Positions 45,658 to 55,182 of a stretch of 64,000 nucleotides of DNA are shown in pieces. The notes beneath the pieces were generated by a model. The model was not told the DNA's origin. It ran no database searches and saw only the letters and a program-made list of their open reading frames with translations. This stretch comes from Myxococcus xanthus. GTDB taxonomy: Bacteria > Myxococcota > Myxococcia > Myxococcales > Myxococcaceae. The stretch is from the NCBI RefSeq assembly GCF_900106535.1, contig NZ_FNOH01000001.1:992001-1056000 (forward strand), given 5' to 3'. Position numbers and translations under genes: made by a program. Positions within the stretch are counted from its first letter, which is position 1; the number at the start of each line of letters is the position of its first letter.

Positions 45658-48600
45658 ATGTACTGCGCTGACTGCCGCGAAGAGCGGCGTGGCAAGGACT
45701 CGTGGTGTGCGCTGTGTGGCGCTCGGATGACGGCGCGCTCGCGTGAGGTCATCGAAGCAGAGCTCACGCACGTTCAATTCCTGCTCGATGAGCTGACGCG
45801 GTGGGAGTCGTCCGAGGTTCCTCCCAACGTCCGGCGCTTCATCTCGGAGCGGTATGAGCGTCAGGCACGCATCCTCCTCGCGGTTTTGACGGAGCTGCCT
45901 CCAGCGGGCTCAGCGGAGGCGGCCACCGTCGTGGCTCCGGCGCATGCGGATGCCGCGACGTCCGTTCCCGCCGCGTTGATGCAGGAGCCTCCCGCGCCGC
46001 AGGAGGCGGCTTCGGTACAACCGGAGGTCGAGGTGACTCCGGCCGTGGAGGCTCCGGGACTCACCGAGGAGCCGCGCCGGGCCGAGGCATCGGCTCCATC
46101 GGAGCCGGAAGACGTCGCGGCGCCGTCGCACCCGTCCGAGCCGGAGGCCGATGCCGGAGTGGACGCTGCGCCCGAGGCTGTGCAGTCGGATGATTCGCGC
46201 CCCGAGGCCCCGCCTGTCTGGCTGCCGCTGCCCGCGAATCCCGCGGAGCCCTATGCGGAGCCGCCGCCGGCGCGAAGCCTCACCGCGCGCCTCGTCGAGG
46301 AGACCTCCACCTGGAACCGCGTGTGGAGGCCGTTCCTCTACGAAAGCCTCATGTGGTTCGTCGGGGCCTTCCTCATCCTCTCCAGTGCCCTCTACCTCGT
46401 GTTCGAGAGTTGGGTGGGGATGTCGTCCGGCTTCCGCTCGCTCACGGTGTTCGGGCTGACGGCGAGCTGCTCCGCGGGCTTCACCGGTTGGGGCGCATAC
46501 CTCGCCAGGCGCGAGGCGTTACGCAAGCCTGGGTACATCCTGGGGCTCATCGGTACAGCCGTGGCTCCGCTCGCTGGTATCGCACTGGGGCCCATGGGCT
46601 TGGGGGACGTCTTCCAACTGGGAGGCGTCGGCACGGTGTGGCTCATCCCCGCGCTGCTGGCATGGGCGGCAGTTGCGGCCTTCCTGGCGCGCAAGCCGCT
46701 GGAGGCCTTCGATTCCACGTCCCGTCCCTTCATCCAACTGGCGCTCGTGGCCAGTACCTTGATGATGGGGTTGGCGCCGCTCGCCGCGGGGCAGGGCGGC
46801 CTGGCGCTGTGGCTCAACGTCCTGCCGTGCGCGCTCTTCTTCCTCTTGTCCTCGCGTCCGCCACCAGCGCCGCGTGAGGGCACCGCGCTCGCTTTCGTCC
46901 TCGCCGCGCCGCTGTACCTGCTGCTGCTCTATTTCGCGCGCCTGCACGTCGCGCTGGCAGGCGCGGACGTGGCGGTCTCCGTTGGCACCTATGCCCCGTT
47001 CGGCGCCTTTCTCCTGGCCACCGCGTTGCGCTTCCGCACGCTGGATGCCGAGCGGGGCGCGGATTCGCTGTCCATTGGCGCGGTGTCACTCCAGGCCACC
47101 TGCCTCATCGCCGCGGCACTGGCTCCGGCGCCGGCGCTCTTCGTCACAGCGGCGGTCATCTCGTGGACGTTGCTGTCGCTGTCGCGCGGCGGCGTCGCTC
47201 GCATCCGGTGGGTCTACGCGGCCTATGCGAGCACGTACTTCGCCTATGCCTCCTTCTCCCAGCTCATCCCCGGGCCGGTGCGGCGCATCATCAATGCGGT
47301 GAAGGCCTGGTTCGGTTACACCACCGAGCCGCTGCCCCTTCAGTTCGGAGCGCTGTCCGCGTTGCCCTTCATCCTCGCGGGCGCGTTGTTCGCCGTGTCG
47401 CGGCTGTGGCGAGGTCAGCGTACGGGCAATGCACGGGACCTCGCGCTGGCGGAGGTGCTGCTGCGCGCCACCGCGGTGGCGAGCCCGCTCTTCGTCTTCT
47501 TTGGCCTGTCGGGACCGGACGCTCGGCCCTCCTTCTGGAGCGCGCTGGCGCTGGCGGTGCTGTGTCTCGTCCTGGGCCTGCTGGTGGAGCGTTTCTTCCT
47601 GACGGTGGTGGGGGCGGGGCTGTCGCTGTTCCTTCCCTTCCAGGCCTACGCCGTCCTGGGGGCGTCCGGCGGCGCGGTCGCGTCGGGGGCGCTGGCCCTC
47701 GTGCTCGCCGCGGTGAGCATGCTGTGCACCGCGCGCACACGCGGGTTGCTGGGCGCTGTCGTGGGCGTGGTGGCCACGGTGGGGTTCCTCATGGGCCTGA
47801 CTGCCGGTGACGGCTTCACGGCCGTGACGGGCATGGCCCTGTGTGGCGCCGCCGCGGTGCTTGTCGCCTGGGTGCTTCAGCGTGCCTCCCTCATGGCGTT
47901 GGCGTCCGTGCTGGCGGCGGCCGCGCTTCCGCGCCTGGCGGGAGAGCTCTCGCCCACGGCGGTGGCGCCCACGCTCGCGGCGGTGGCGCTCGGGCTCTCG
48001 TTGCTGGGGATGCGGGGTGGGCTGGCGCGGTGGCTGGGCCTGCCGGGCGTCTTCTACGCGATGCTCGCGATTCCCTGGGGCGTGCTGGCCCAGGCGCCGG
48101 GGCTGGCCGGCATCATCCTGGTGTCCGCGGGCGCGGTGGCCGTGGCGTCACGGACCTTCCCGGTGGTGCGTCCCCTCGCGGTGCTCATGTCGGCCCTGGC
48201 GCTGGTGCACGACATCCCGGGGCTCTATTCGCCATGGGGGGGATGGATGTCACCGGGCCTGTCCGTGGCGCTGTTCTGCTGCTGGGCCCTGGGGGCTTCC
48301 GTCGCGGCGGCGCGGTGGGGTCGAGGCATCAGCGCGACGGTCGCCGGGCTCATCGCGCTCGTCTTCCCGCTGACGGCCCTGCTGGGCGCGCGTTCGTCGG
48401 AGCAGGCGCCCCTGTTGCTGGGGGCGGCGCTCGCGGCGCTGCTCACCGCGCGCGTACTGCCCGCGGGGCTGAGTGTCGCCGTGGCCGCGCTCTATGCGCT
48501 CACCGCGACGTTCAGTTTCGGCGCCGTGCCGTTGTTGTGCCTCGCCGGGGTGTTGAGTCTCCTGGCCGTGCTGGAGGAGGTCCCCGCGGTCTTGCGCGTG

Positions 48601-51174
48601 GGGGCGGGCGGTCACCGCTTCGCCCTGGCGGCGACGTTGTCCTCCGTCGTGGTGCTGGGCGTCGCGGTGGTGAAGTGGGACGACGCGGGGCTGCCGTTGC
48701 TGCTCGTGGGCACCTGTGTGCTGCCCCTGCTCTGGGCGCGAGCCAATCGCCAGCCGTTCTTCGCGTCGCTCGCTGTCCCGTATTCCTTCGTGGGCATCGT
48801 GGTGGTGGGGGGCGATGTGCCCTCGTGGGTTCGGGCGCTTCCGCTGCTGAGCCTGGCGCTGGTGCGTGTCGTGGCGCACGTCCCCGCCGCGGCATCGCTG
48901 CTGCTGCGCTCGCGTGAGGAGGCGCCTCGCCAGGCGCTGTCATCGTGGATGCAGGGATGGCTCGCCGTGGTGGCCCTGCCCGTGCTCCTCGTCGCGCTCA
49001 GGCCGTACCATGTCCCCACATCGCTCTATGTGCTGTTGGCGTCCCTGGCGCTGATGCCCGGACCGCGTCCCGTCTTGCGCGTGTGCGGCTCCGCGCTGGC
49101 CCTCCTCTTCTTCCTGGAGGCACGTCCCATCGTCATTGGCCTGCTGCTCGCGCTGGCCATCGCGGAGAGTCATCGGCCCGCTCGCGTGTGGGCGTTCTTC
49201 CGGAGCGCGCCGGACACAGCACTGCGGCCCGGCGCCGTCATCACGGCGCTCATCCTCGCGACGCTGCCCACCCTCTATTCGCCCACGCCGTCTCATCTGG
49301 CCACGCTGGCGGGCGTGTTGGCGCTGGCCGCGTTCCTGCTGTCTCAGCGGTGGCTGCTGACTCCCGCCATCTGGGCGTTGGCGTTGGCGCCCATGGGCGC
49401 GGTCAGAGTGAACGAGCTGTTCGAGCGGGGGCTCGACGCGGGCCTGTCCGTCATCGCCGTGGTGTTGGGCGCGGCCGTGGCGTCCGCCGTGTTCCAGTCC
49501 GGACGCCTCCAACGCGCGCTCACCCAGGCCTTCGCGAAGGTGTTGCCTCCGCTGGAAGACACCTGGAGCGAGCCGCTGTGGGTGGGCAGCGCCGGTGCGT
49601 TGGGCGCGCTGCTGCTGGAGCGCCTGCTCCTGTCAGGCCCTGGCTCGCTGCCTCTGCCGGTGGCGGTGGGCGCCGCGGTGACGGCGTGTGTGTTGATGGT
49701 GGCGAGGGAGCGGTGGATGGCCAACGTGGCCACCGCGTTGCTGGGGGCCTCGCTCGTCGCCGCCGTGGACCCGCTGTGGGTGCCCGCTGTCGTCAGTGGA
49801 ACAGGGCTGGCGCTATGCCTCATCGGGTCGCTCGTGGACGCTCGCGGTGTGCGCGTGGGCGCCTCGTTGCACCATGGCGGCTGGGTGCTGGCGCTGCTGT
49901 CGCTCGCGGGCTTGCGCGAACTGGAGCACGTGGGCACCCCGCTGACGTTCCTCTTCGGCGTGGGCGCGGCGTGGGCTGTGGTGTGGCGGCGTCGCGAGCG
50001 CGAGGTGGTGGGGTGGCTGGCCTCGCTCGCCGCCGTGCACGGATGGCTGCTGTACCTGGGCGCGGTGTACTCCAGCGGCCGGGGCGCGGCGTTCATCCTG
50101 CCGTACCTCGGAGCGGCCAGCGCGCTGTTGGCGGCCCTCTCGCTCTTCGTGGCCAGCAAGTCGCGGCGCCGGAGCGTGGGGCACGGCTTCGCCGGGGTGG
50201 CGCTCTTCGAGGTGATGGCGGGGTTGGCGCTCGTCGACACGTCGCTGGGCGCGCTCCGCGAGGGACTGGTGGCGAGCGTGGCGCTGGGCGTGCTGCTCTT
50301 CGCCCTGGTCCGCCGCGCGGCCACGGAGAAGGAAGAGGCGTCCGCCTACATGGCGCAGGTGGTGCTCGCGCTGGGCTATCTCTCCGTCCGCATGCTGGGA
50401 ATGGGGGCGCACCCGGGCCCCGGCGACAGCCTGGCGGCCCTGGTGGGCGGTGCGCTGTTCACCGGCCTCTACTTCTTCGTGCAGCGCGAGGGTTCCTCCC
50501 TGGCGTGTTTCCGACGCCCCGCCTTGTTGGGCGCATATCTCTTCCCGCTGGCGGGGTTGCTCTCCGCTCCATGGAGCGACCCCCTTCACGTGGCGGCGTT
50601 GATGGTGGGGTATGCCGCTCACTTCGCCGCGCTGGCCACGCACCCGCGGCATCGGGGCATGGCGTCGCTGACGTCGGTGGTGGCGTTCAACGCGGCGCTG
50701 CTGCTTGTGTGGCAGGGGACGGGCGCGGGAGAGGCGCAGTTCTATGTCATCCCCGCGGGGCTCTCCCTGCTCGCGTTGCTGCGCGTGTTCCGCGAGGCCA
50801 TCGAGGTGGAGACCTATGCCCGGTTGCGTGCGCTGGCCGTCACCGCCATCTACGTTGCGGGTGCCTGGAAGCCGCTCATGTTCAATGATGGCGGTTCGAT
50901 GCTCCTGTGCGTCACGCTCTGTGTGGTGGGCGTGGCGTGTGGCATCGCGCTGCGCATCCGCTCCTATATGTATCTGGGCACGGCGTTCCTGGTGACGTGC
51001 ATCGTCGCCAACCTGGTGCGCTTCGGCATGCGGGACCACCGGATTGCCGCGGCCTCACTGTTCGTTCTGGGACTGATGGTCATTGGTTCCATGGTGATGC
51101 TCAGTGCGCACCGCGCGGCGCTGCTCCAGAGGTATGCACGGGTGCGAGCCATGCTCGCGACCTGGGAGGGCTGA
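45658..51174 (+). CDS. giant polytopic membrane protein with N-terminal zinc ribbon
   Basis: An 1838-residue protein. Residues 1-25 carry two C-x2-C pairs (CADC and CALC), a likely zinc ribbon. Residues about 25-80 form a helical segment (VIEAELTHVQFLLDELTRW...). An acidic, Ala/Pro-rich linker follows to about residue 205. From about 225 to the end there is an almost unbroken series of hydrophobic helices, probably 40 or more, separated by short loops. The pattern recalls large DUF2339-type membrane proteins, but the likeness is only general. The ATG at 45658 has GAGGGGG upstream. The role is unknown; envelope or transport is possible. It is followed 41 bp later by an NlpC/P60-like lipoprotein gene on the same strand. 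Confidence 0.85.
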   Translation: MYCADCREERRGKDSWCALCGARMTARSREVIEAELTHVQFLLDELTRWESSEVPPNVRRFISERYERQARILLAVLTELPPAGSAEAATVVAPAHADAATSVPAALMQEPPAPQEAASVQPEVEVTPAVEAPGLTEEPRRAEASAPSEPEDVAAPSHPSEPEADAGVDAAPEAVQSDDSRPEAPPVWLPLPANPAEPYAEPPPARSLTARLVEETSTWNRVWRPFLYESLMWFVGAFLILSSALYLVFESWVGMSSGFRSLTVFGLTASCSAGFTGWGAYLARREALRKPGYILGLIGTAVAPLAGIALGPMGLGDVFQLGGVGTVWLIPALLAWAAVAAFLARKPLEAFDSTSRPFIQLALVASTLMMGLAPLAAGQGGLALWLNVLPCALFFLLSSRPPPAPREGTALAFVLAAPLYLLLLYFARLHVALAGADVAVSVGTYAPFGAFLLATALRFRTLDAERGADSLSIGAVSLQATCLIAAALAPAPALFVTAAVISWTLLSLSRGGVARIRWVYAAYASTYFAYASFSQLIPGPVRRIINAVKAWFGYTTEPLPLQFGALSALPFILAGALFAVSRLWRGQRTGNARDLALAEVLLRATAVASPLFVFFGLSGPDARPSFWSALALAVLCLVLGLLVERFFLTVVGAGLSLFLPFQAYAVLGASGGAVASGALALVLAAVSMLCTARTRGLLGAVVGVVATVGFLMGLTAGDGFTAVTGMALCGAAAVLVAWVLQRASLMALASVLAAAALPRLAGELSPTAVAPTLAAVALGLSLLGMRGGLARWLGLPGVFYAMLAIPWGVLAQAPGLAGIILVSAGAVAVASRTFPVVRPLAVLMSALALVHDIPGLYSPWGGWMSPGLSVALFCCWALGASVAAARWGRGISATVAGLIALVFPLTALLGARSSEQAPLLLGAALAALLTARVLPAGLSVAVAALYALTATFSFGAVPLLCLAGVLSLLAVLEEVPAVLRVGAGGHRFALAATLSSVVVLGVAVVKWDDAGLPLLLVGTCVLPLLWARANRQPFFASLAVPYSFVGIVVVGGDVPSWVRALPLLSLALVRVVAHVPAAASLLLRSREEAPRQALSSWMQGWLAVVALPVLLVALRPYHVPTSLYVLLASLALMPGPRPVLRVCGSALALLFFLEARPIVIGLLLALAIAESHRPARVWAFFRSAPDTALRPGAVITALILATLPTLYSPTPSHLATLAGVLALAAFLLSQRWLLTPAIWALALAPMGAVRVNELFERGLDAGLSVIAVVLGAAVASAVFQSGRLQRALTQAFAKVLPPLEDTWSEPLWVGSAGALGALLLERLLLSGPGSLPLPVAVGAAVTACVLMVARERWMANVATALLGASLVAAVDPLWVPAVVSGTGLALCLIGSLVDARGVRVGASLHHGGWVLALLSLAGLRELEHVGTPLTFLFGVGAAWAVVWRRREREVVGWLASLAAVHGWLLYLGAVYSSGRGAAFILPYLGAASALLAALSLFVASKSRRRSVGHGFAGVALFEVMAGLALVDTSLGALREGLVASVALGVLLFALVRRAATEKEEASAYMAQVVLALGYLSVRMLGMGAHPGPGDSLAALVGGALFTGLYFFVQREGSSLACFRRPALLGAYLFPLAGLLSAPWSDPLHVAALMVGYAAHFAALATHPRHRGMASLTSVVAFNAALLLVWQGTGAGEAQFYVIPAGLSLLALLRVFREAIEVETYARLRALAVTAIYVAGAWKPLMFNDGGSMLLCVTLCVVGVACGIALRIRSYMYLGTAFLVTCIVANLVRFGMRDHRIAAASLFVLGLMVIGSMVMLSAHRAALLQRYARVRAMLATWEG

Positions 51175-51215
51175 CACCGGGAGTTCTTGGCGGACGGCCT
51201 GGGAGGTGGTTTTGA

Positions 51216-52070
51216 ATGCGGCCCCTCATGTCGCTCCGCCTTCCACTCCTTGCCGTCTTCCCCCTCAGCGTGCTCGTGGGGTGTGCCACTGTGAAGCCGC
51301 GCCCCTCGGAGCCCGTCGCCACGACGGAGGCGGTGACGGTGGCCGCGCCAGGAGGCCTCGCGGAGCCGGTGCCAGTGCCAGTCACTGCGGTGGAACTGGG
51401 GACCACCGAAGTCGCGCCCACGGTGGTGGCGACGCAGTGGGTGAGCGCGGGCGTGCTGGAGGCCACGCTGCGGGCGGCCGAGCAGGTGACGGGGCCCGCC
51501 AGCACCACCGGCCGATTTTGGGACGTGGTGCTCGCGCCTACGCAGATGTCGCGCTCCATCGTCCAGCGCTCCCTCCAGCTCGTGGGCATGCGCAGCCTGC
51601 GCCGAGTCAGCCGCGGCGTTCCGGATGACTGCTCCGGCTTCGTGCGCCTGGCGTACCGCTCCGCCGGCATCGACCTGGTGGCGCACGGCTTCCGCGCGGG
51701 AGAGAACGCCGTCTCCGCCATCTTCCGCCGTGCGGTGGATGTCGGCTCCGTCCACCACCAGCCGCCGCGTCCCGGAGACCTCGTCTTCTTCCGTGAGACG
51801 TATGACCGCAACCGCGATGGCCGCCGCAATGACGGCATGACACACATTGGCGTGGTGGAGGCCGTGGATGCGCATGGCACCGTCACCTTCATCCACCGGG
51901 GCGGCAAGGGCGTCGCGCGAAGCCGGTTGAACCTGTCCTTCCCGTCGAGGCACCAGTTGGAGCAGGGCGGGCCCGTGGTCAATGACTACATCCGCCCCGC
52001 CGCGAAGGGCTCGCGGGCCTATCTCGCCGGTGAGCTGTTCGCGGCGTTCGCGTCGCCTGAAGGGCTGTAA
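51216..52070 (+). CDS. NlpC/P60-type cell-wall hydrolase lipoprotein
   Basis: A 284-residue predicted lipoprotein (lipobox LVGC). After a Pro/Val/Thr-rich linker, the catalytic domain from about residue 110 has the C-H-H triad: C139 in VPDDCSGFVRLAYRSAG, H210 in GMTHIGVVEAV and H227 in TFIHRGGKG. RPGDLVFF marks the fold. Enzymes of this group cut peptide bonds in peptidoglycan. It starts 41 bp after the giant membrane protein and may share its transcript. The ATG at 51216 has GGAGG upstream. Confidence 0.82.
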   Translation: MRPLMSLRLPLLAVFPLSVLVGCATVKPRPSEPVATTEAVTVAAPGGLAEPVPVPVTAVELGTTEVAPTVVATQWVSAGVLEATLRAAEQVTGPASTTGRFWDVVLAPTQMSRSIVQRSLQLVGMRSLRRVSRGVPDDCSGFVRLAYRSAGIDLVAHGFRAGENAVSAIFRRAVDVGSVHHQPPRPGDLVFFRETYDRNRDGRRNDGMTHIGVVEAVDAHGTVTFIHRGGKGVARSRLNLSFPSRHQLEQGGPVVNDYIRPAAKGSRAYLAGELFAAFASPEGL

Positions 52071-52129
52071 CTTTCCAGTGCCTGGCTCATACCCTGCGTG
52101 GCTTTGAAGATGTGCCGCGCTGATGCGTC

Positions 52130-52534
52130 ATGGGTGGCATGCGACTCGCCCTTGTCATTGGCTGTCTGATGCTCGCTTCGGGTTGTGTCCTGCACACCCG
52201 CTCACCTTCTCCGCATCCACCGCCTCCTCCGCATCGTCCGGTGGCGATGACGTACCGGGAAGCGGTGAACCTGGGCTTCAACCAATGTCGCTCGCGTGGC
52301 TATGAGTGCCGCCTGAAGGACGCGGACCGCAAGGGGCGGGACGTGTGGCGGGTGAAGTTCCATGCCTCCACGCGGAGGGCGAAGGGCCACCTGCACCTGG
52401 ACTTCGATGCGTACTCGCGCAGCCTCCTGCGGGTGGATGACAAGGTGAAGGCCCGCCGACATGACTGGGACGACGATGACCGGCGCGGGCGCGGGCGCGG
52501 CAAGAAGAAGGGGCACGCCCGGCGGGATGACTGA
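52130..52534 (+). CDS. small basic lipoprotein
   Basis: A 134-residue predicted lipoprotein (MGGMRLALVIGCLMLASGC). A Pro/His-rich linker (SPHPPPPPHRP) is followed by a small domain (YREAVNLGFNQCRSRGYECRLKDADRKGRDVWRVKFHASTRRAKGHLHLDFD) and a highly charged tail (RRGRGRGKKKGHARRDD). The positive tail suggests binding to acidic polymers such as nucleic acids or polysaccharide; this is inference. It converges on the kinase-cyclase gene with 1 bp between the stops. No family is recognised. Confidence 0.7.
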   Translation: MGGMRLALVIGCLMLASGCVLHTRSPSPHPPPPPHRPVAMTYREAVNLGFNQCRSRGYECRLKDADRKGRDVWRVKFHASTRRAKGHLHLDFDAYSRSLLRVDDKVKARRHDWDDDDRRGRGRGKKKGHARRDD

Positions 52535-52535
52535 G

Positions 52536-55079
52536 TCAGTCGCTCTTCTGCTTGAGTGACTTGATGGCGGTCGCCGCTGCTTCGTGGCCGCAGTCCTTGC
52601 TGCCCAGGAGGCCCTTCGCCTTGGGGAGCGAGGTGACGCGCTCCATCGCGGGGATGGCATCCGCGTCACCCAGGCCCGCGAGACGGTTGGCGGCCTGGGT
52701 GCGGATGTCGCAGTCCGGGGAGTTCAGCGCCTCGCTATAGGCGCGAACCAGGTTCACCCCGTCCGCGGCCTTCACAAACTCCAGGTAGCGCAGCGCGCCC
52801 CACTGGCGCAGGGAGTACGCCTCCTCGGCCAGGTCCTCGTAGTGGGCGCGCAAGCGGTCCTTCGGGAACCGGGCCAGGGCATTCCCCAGGACGGTGAGAG
52901 GCTCCTTGCCGTAGTCCTCCGCCAGGCCGTCGAGGATGAGCGGCTCCACGTCCTCGAGCTCCTCCTCCTTCAGGTGGCTGAGCGCAGTCCGTTCGCTGAT
53001 GTGGTGCCCCTTGGCATGGTTCGCCGCCACGCGCGCGCGCCTCAGCGAGGGCAGTTCCTTCTCCTCGTCGGTGGCGGCGTCCATCAGCGCCAGGGCTTCG
53101 TTCAGCTTCCCATCCTCCAGCAGCGCGAAGGCCCGGGTGCCAGCGTCGTTGCGCTGGCTCAGCCACGCGGCGCCAGCGCCCAGGAGCACCACCGCGCCGG
53201 CGACCAGCGCCGCCTCGCGCCTCCGCTGACGCAGCAGCTCCCCCAGTCCGGTGGGCAGCTTCACGGCCTGGAGCTTCGCCAGCAGGGGCGCGAGCGCGTT
53301 GCCCCGGCTGCCTTGCGAGGCGAAGCGGTCTCCAAAGGGCGGGCCCTCCGCGGCGCGCTGGCAGCGGTAGAGCTGGAGTTGCTCGTTGCGGCCGGGGAGG
53401 GTGATGGCGCCGCAGGGCTCGGCGGTGGCCTCCGCGCGGTTGCGCGCCAGGTTCACCGCTTCAGTGAAGGTGACCTCACCCGCGCTGGCGACATGCTCCA
53501 CGGCCTCGATGACCTCCATGGGCTCGCCCAGCACGGAGTCCGGCGTGGCGAGCACCTCGCCCGCGTGCAGGCAGACGCGCACGTTGAGGCGGTCCACTTC
53601 CGGCACCGTCTGGTTGTGGCGCCACAGCCGGTCCTGCATGGCCATGCCACACAGCACGCCCGCGGTGGGGGAGCGGAACACCACCAGCAACGCGTCCCCA
53701 CGCTTCTGGACCAGTCGCCCGTCGTGCTCCTTCACCAGGGGCATCAGCAGCTTGTCGTGCGTCTCCAGCATCCGCGCGTTCTCTTCGTGCGTCTGCCGGC
53801 TGGTGCGCTCGGTGAAGCCCTGGATGTCGGTGAGCATCACCGTGAGGTTCTGCGGCTTCACCACCGACGCGTTGCCGCCCGTCACTGCGGCCACGCCGCC
53901 GGAGGACTTCAGTCCGAAGGACGCCGTCCCCGTGTGCGGGGAGGCCGCCGGCAGGGCGCCCGAGGCCGAGCCGCTGCTGGAGGCCACGCCGAACGCGGCG
54001 GTACCACTGCTCGCCTGCGGCGCCGGAGCGACTCCCGCGAAGGCCGCCGTGCCCGTGGGGCCCGAACTGCTCCCCGAGGCACTCCCGGTGCCGAACACCG
54101 ACGTGCCCGAGGAGGGCGTGGCGCCACTCCCGGGCTGCGGGACGTAGGCAGGGGTGCCCAGGCCGGGCGTGAAGGCGGAGAGGGCGGAGTGCGCCGCGGC
54201 CAGCGCGTCGGCCAGTTCGTGCGCGCTCTGGGGACGCTTGCTCGCGTCCTTCTCCAGCAGGCGCATCACCAGCGACAGCAGGCCCACATAGCGCGACAGC
54301 GTGGGGGCCGCGCGGTCCAGGGGCAGCGGCGCGGCGGAGGCGTGCTGCGACAGGAAGTTTCGCGGCAGGGGCCCGTCGAAGGGGAGCCGCCCGGACAGCA
54401 CGCGGTAGGTCAGCACGCCGAACGAGTACAGGTCGCTGCGCGTGTCCACCTTCGCGCCCACGGCCTGCTCCGGCGACAGGTACTCCGGCGTGCCCAGCAC
54501 CACGCCAATCTGGCTGACGCTGCTGGCGGCGTCTGGCTCGACCAACCGGGCGATGCCGAAGTCCAGGAGCCGGGCCTGCTCGCCCCGGGCGCTCTTGGAG
54601 ATGAAGACGTTCTCCGGCTTCAGGTCGCGGTGGATGATGCCCTTGTCGTGGATGGCGGCCAGGCCCTCCGCCAACTGCTGGAGCAGGGGCAGCGCGCGGC
54701 CCGGGGGCATGGGGCCCGGCGTGAGCACGTCGTACAGGCTCTCACCTTCGACGAACTCCATGACCAGGCAGGCGTGGTCGCCGGATTCGCCGAAGTCGAC
54801 GATGCGCACCACGGCCGGGTGCTCCACGGCGGAGAGGAGGCGCGCCTCGCGCTTGAAGCGCTCCGCCATGCCGGCCTGGGCGTGGAGGTCATGGTGCAGG
54901 ACCTTGATGGCCACCTTGCGGCCCAGGGAGACCTGTTCGCCAAGGTAGACCTCACCCATTCCGCCCGAGCCCAGCGGACGGAGAACCCGGAAGCGACCGT
55001 CGAGGACAAGGGAGTCAGGGGCCAGCACGCGGGGCGCATCTTGTCCGACTTCGGCCCAGCGCGCAGCCCGTTCCTTCAC
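52536..55079 (-). CDS. Ser/Thr kinase fused to class III cyclase-type domain and HEAT-like tail
   Basis: An 847-residue protein. The kinase (about 28-290) has GSGGMGEVYLGE, VAIKVL, HRDLKPEN, DFGIA and SPEQA, all intact. A Ser/Gly/Ala-rich linker follows (about 305-405). From about 410 a class III nucleotide cyclase-type domain is seen (NLTVMLTDIQGFTERTSRQTHEE, QKRGDALLVVFRS), keeping both metal Asp. A membrane helix (ALVAGAVVLLGAGAAWL) lies near 620-640, and the end holds HEAT-like repeats (SPDCDIRTQAANRLAGLGDADAIPAMERV). Start is a GTG at 55079. It is divergent from the giant TPR gene with 103 bp between starts. Cyclase activity is likely but not proved by sequence. Confidence 0.9.
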   Translation of the reverse strand: MKERAARWAEVGQDAPRVLAPDSLVLDGRFRVLRPLGSGGMGEVYLGEQVSLGRKVAIKVLHHDLHAQAGMAERFKREARLLSAVEHPAVVRIVDFGESGDHACLVMEFVEGESLYDVLTPGPMPPGRALPLLQQLAEGLAAIHDKGIIHRDLKPENVFISKSARGEQARLLDFGIARLVEPDAASSVSQIGVVLGTPEYLSPEQAVGAKVDTRSDLYSFGVLTYRVLSGRLPFDGPLPRNFLSQHASAAPLPLDRAAPTLSRYVGLLSLVMRLLEKDASKRPQSAHELADALAAAHSALSAFTPGLGTPAYVPQPGSGATPSSGTSVFGTGSASGSSSGPTGTAAFAGVAPAPQASSGTAAFGVASSSGSASGALPAASPHTGTASFGLKSSGGVAAVTGGNASVVKPQNLTVMLTDIQGFTERTSRQTHEENARMLETHDKLLMPLVKEHDGRLVQKRGDALLVVFRSPTAGVLCGMAMQDRLWRHNQTVPEVDRLNVRVCLHAGEVLATPDSVLGEPMEVIEAVEHVASAGEVTFTEAVNLARNRAEATAEPCGAITLPGRNEQLQLYRCQRAAEGPPFGDRFASQGSRGNALAPLLAKLQAVKLPTGLGELLRQRRREAALVAGAVVLLGAGAAWLSQRNDAGTRAFALLEDGKLNEALALMDAATDEEKELPSLRRARVAANHAKGHHISERTALSHLKEEELEDVEPLILDGLAEDYGKEPLTVLGNALARFPKDRLRAHYEDLAEEAYSLRQWGALRYLEFVKAADGVNLVRAYSEALNSPDCDIRTQAANRLAGLGDADAIPAMERVTSLPKAKGLLGSKDCGHEAAATAIKSLKQKSD

Positions 55080-55182
55080 CCTGGATTCAGGGAGCCATCA
55101 CGCCTCGTTGCTTGCCCCACAAGCTGGGGTTTGCCAGAAATTTCGAGGGCTTGGAGCCCGTGCTAACGTCCCTGCTCCCGCG

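Noticed and set aside
52584-55166. Open frame of 860 codons on the plus strand
   Set aside because: It is antisense to the kinase-cyclase gene, has Val/Gln/Arg/His-rich text and no recognisable motif.
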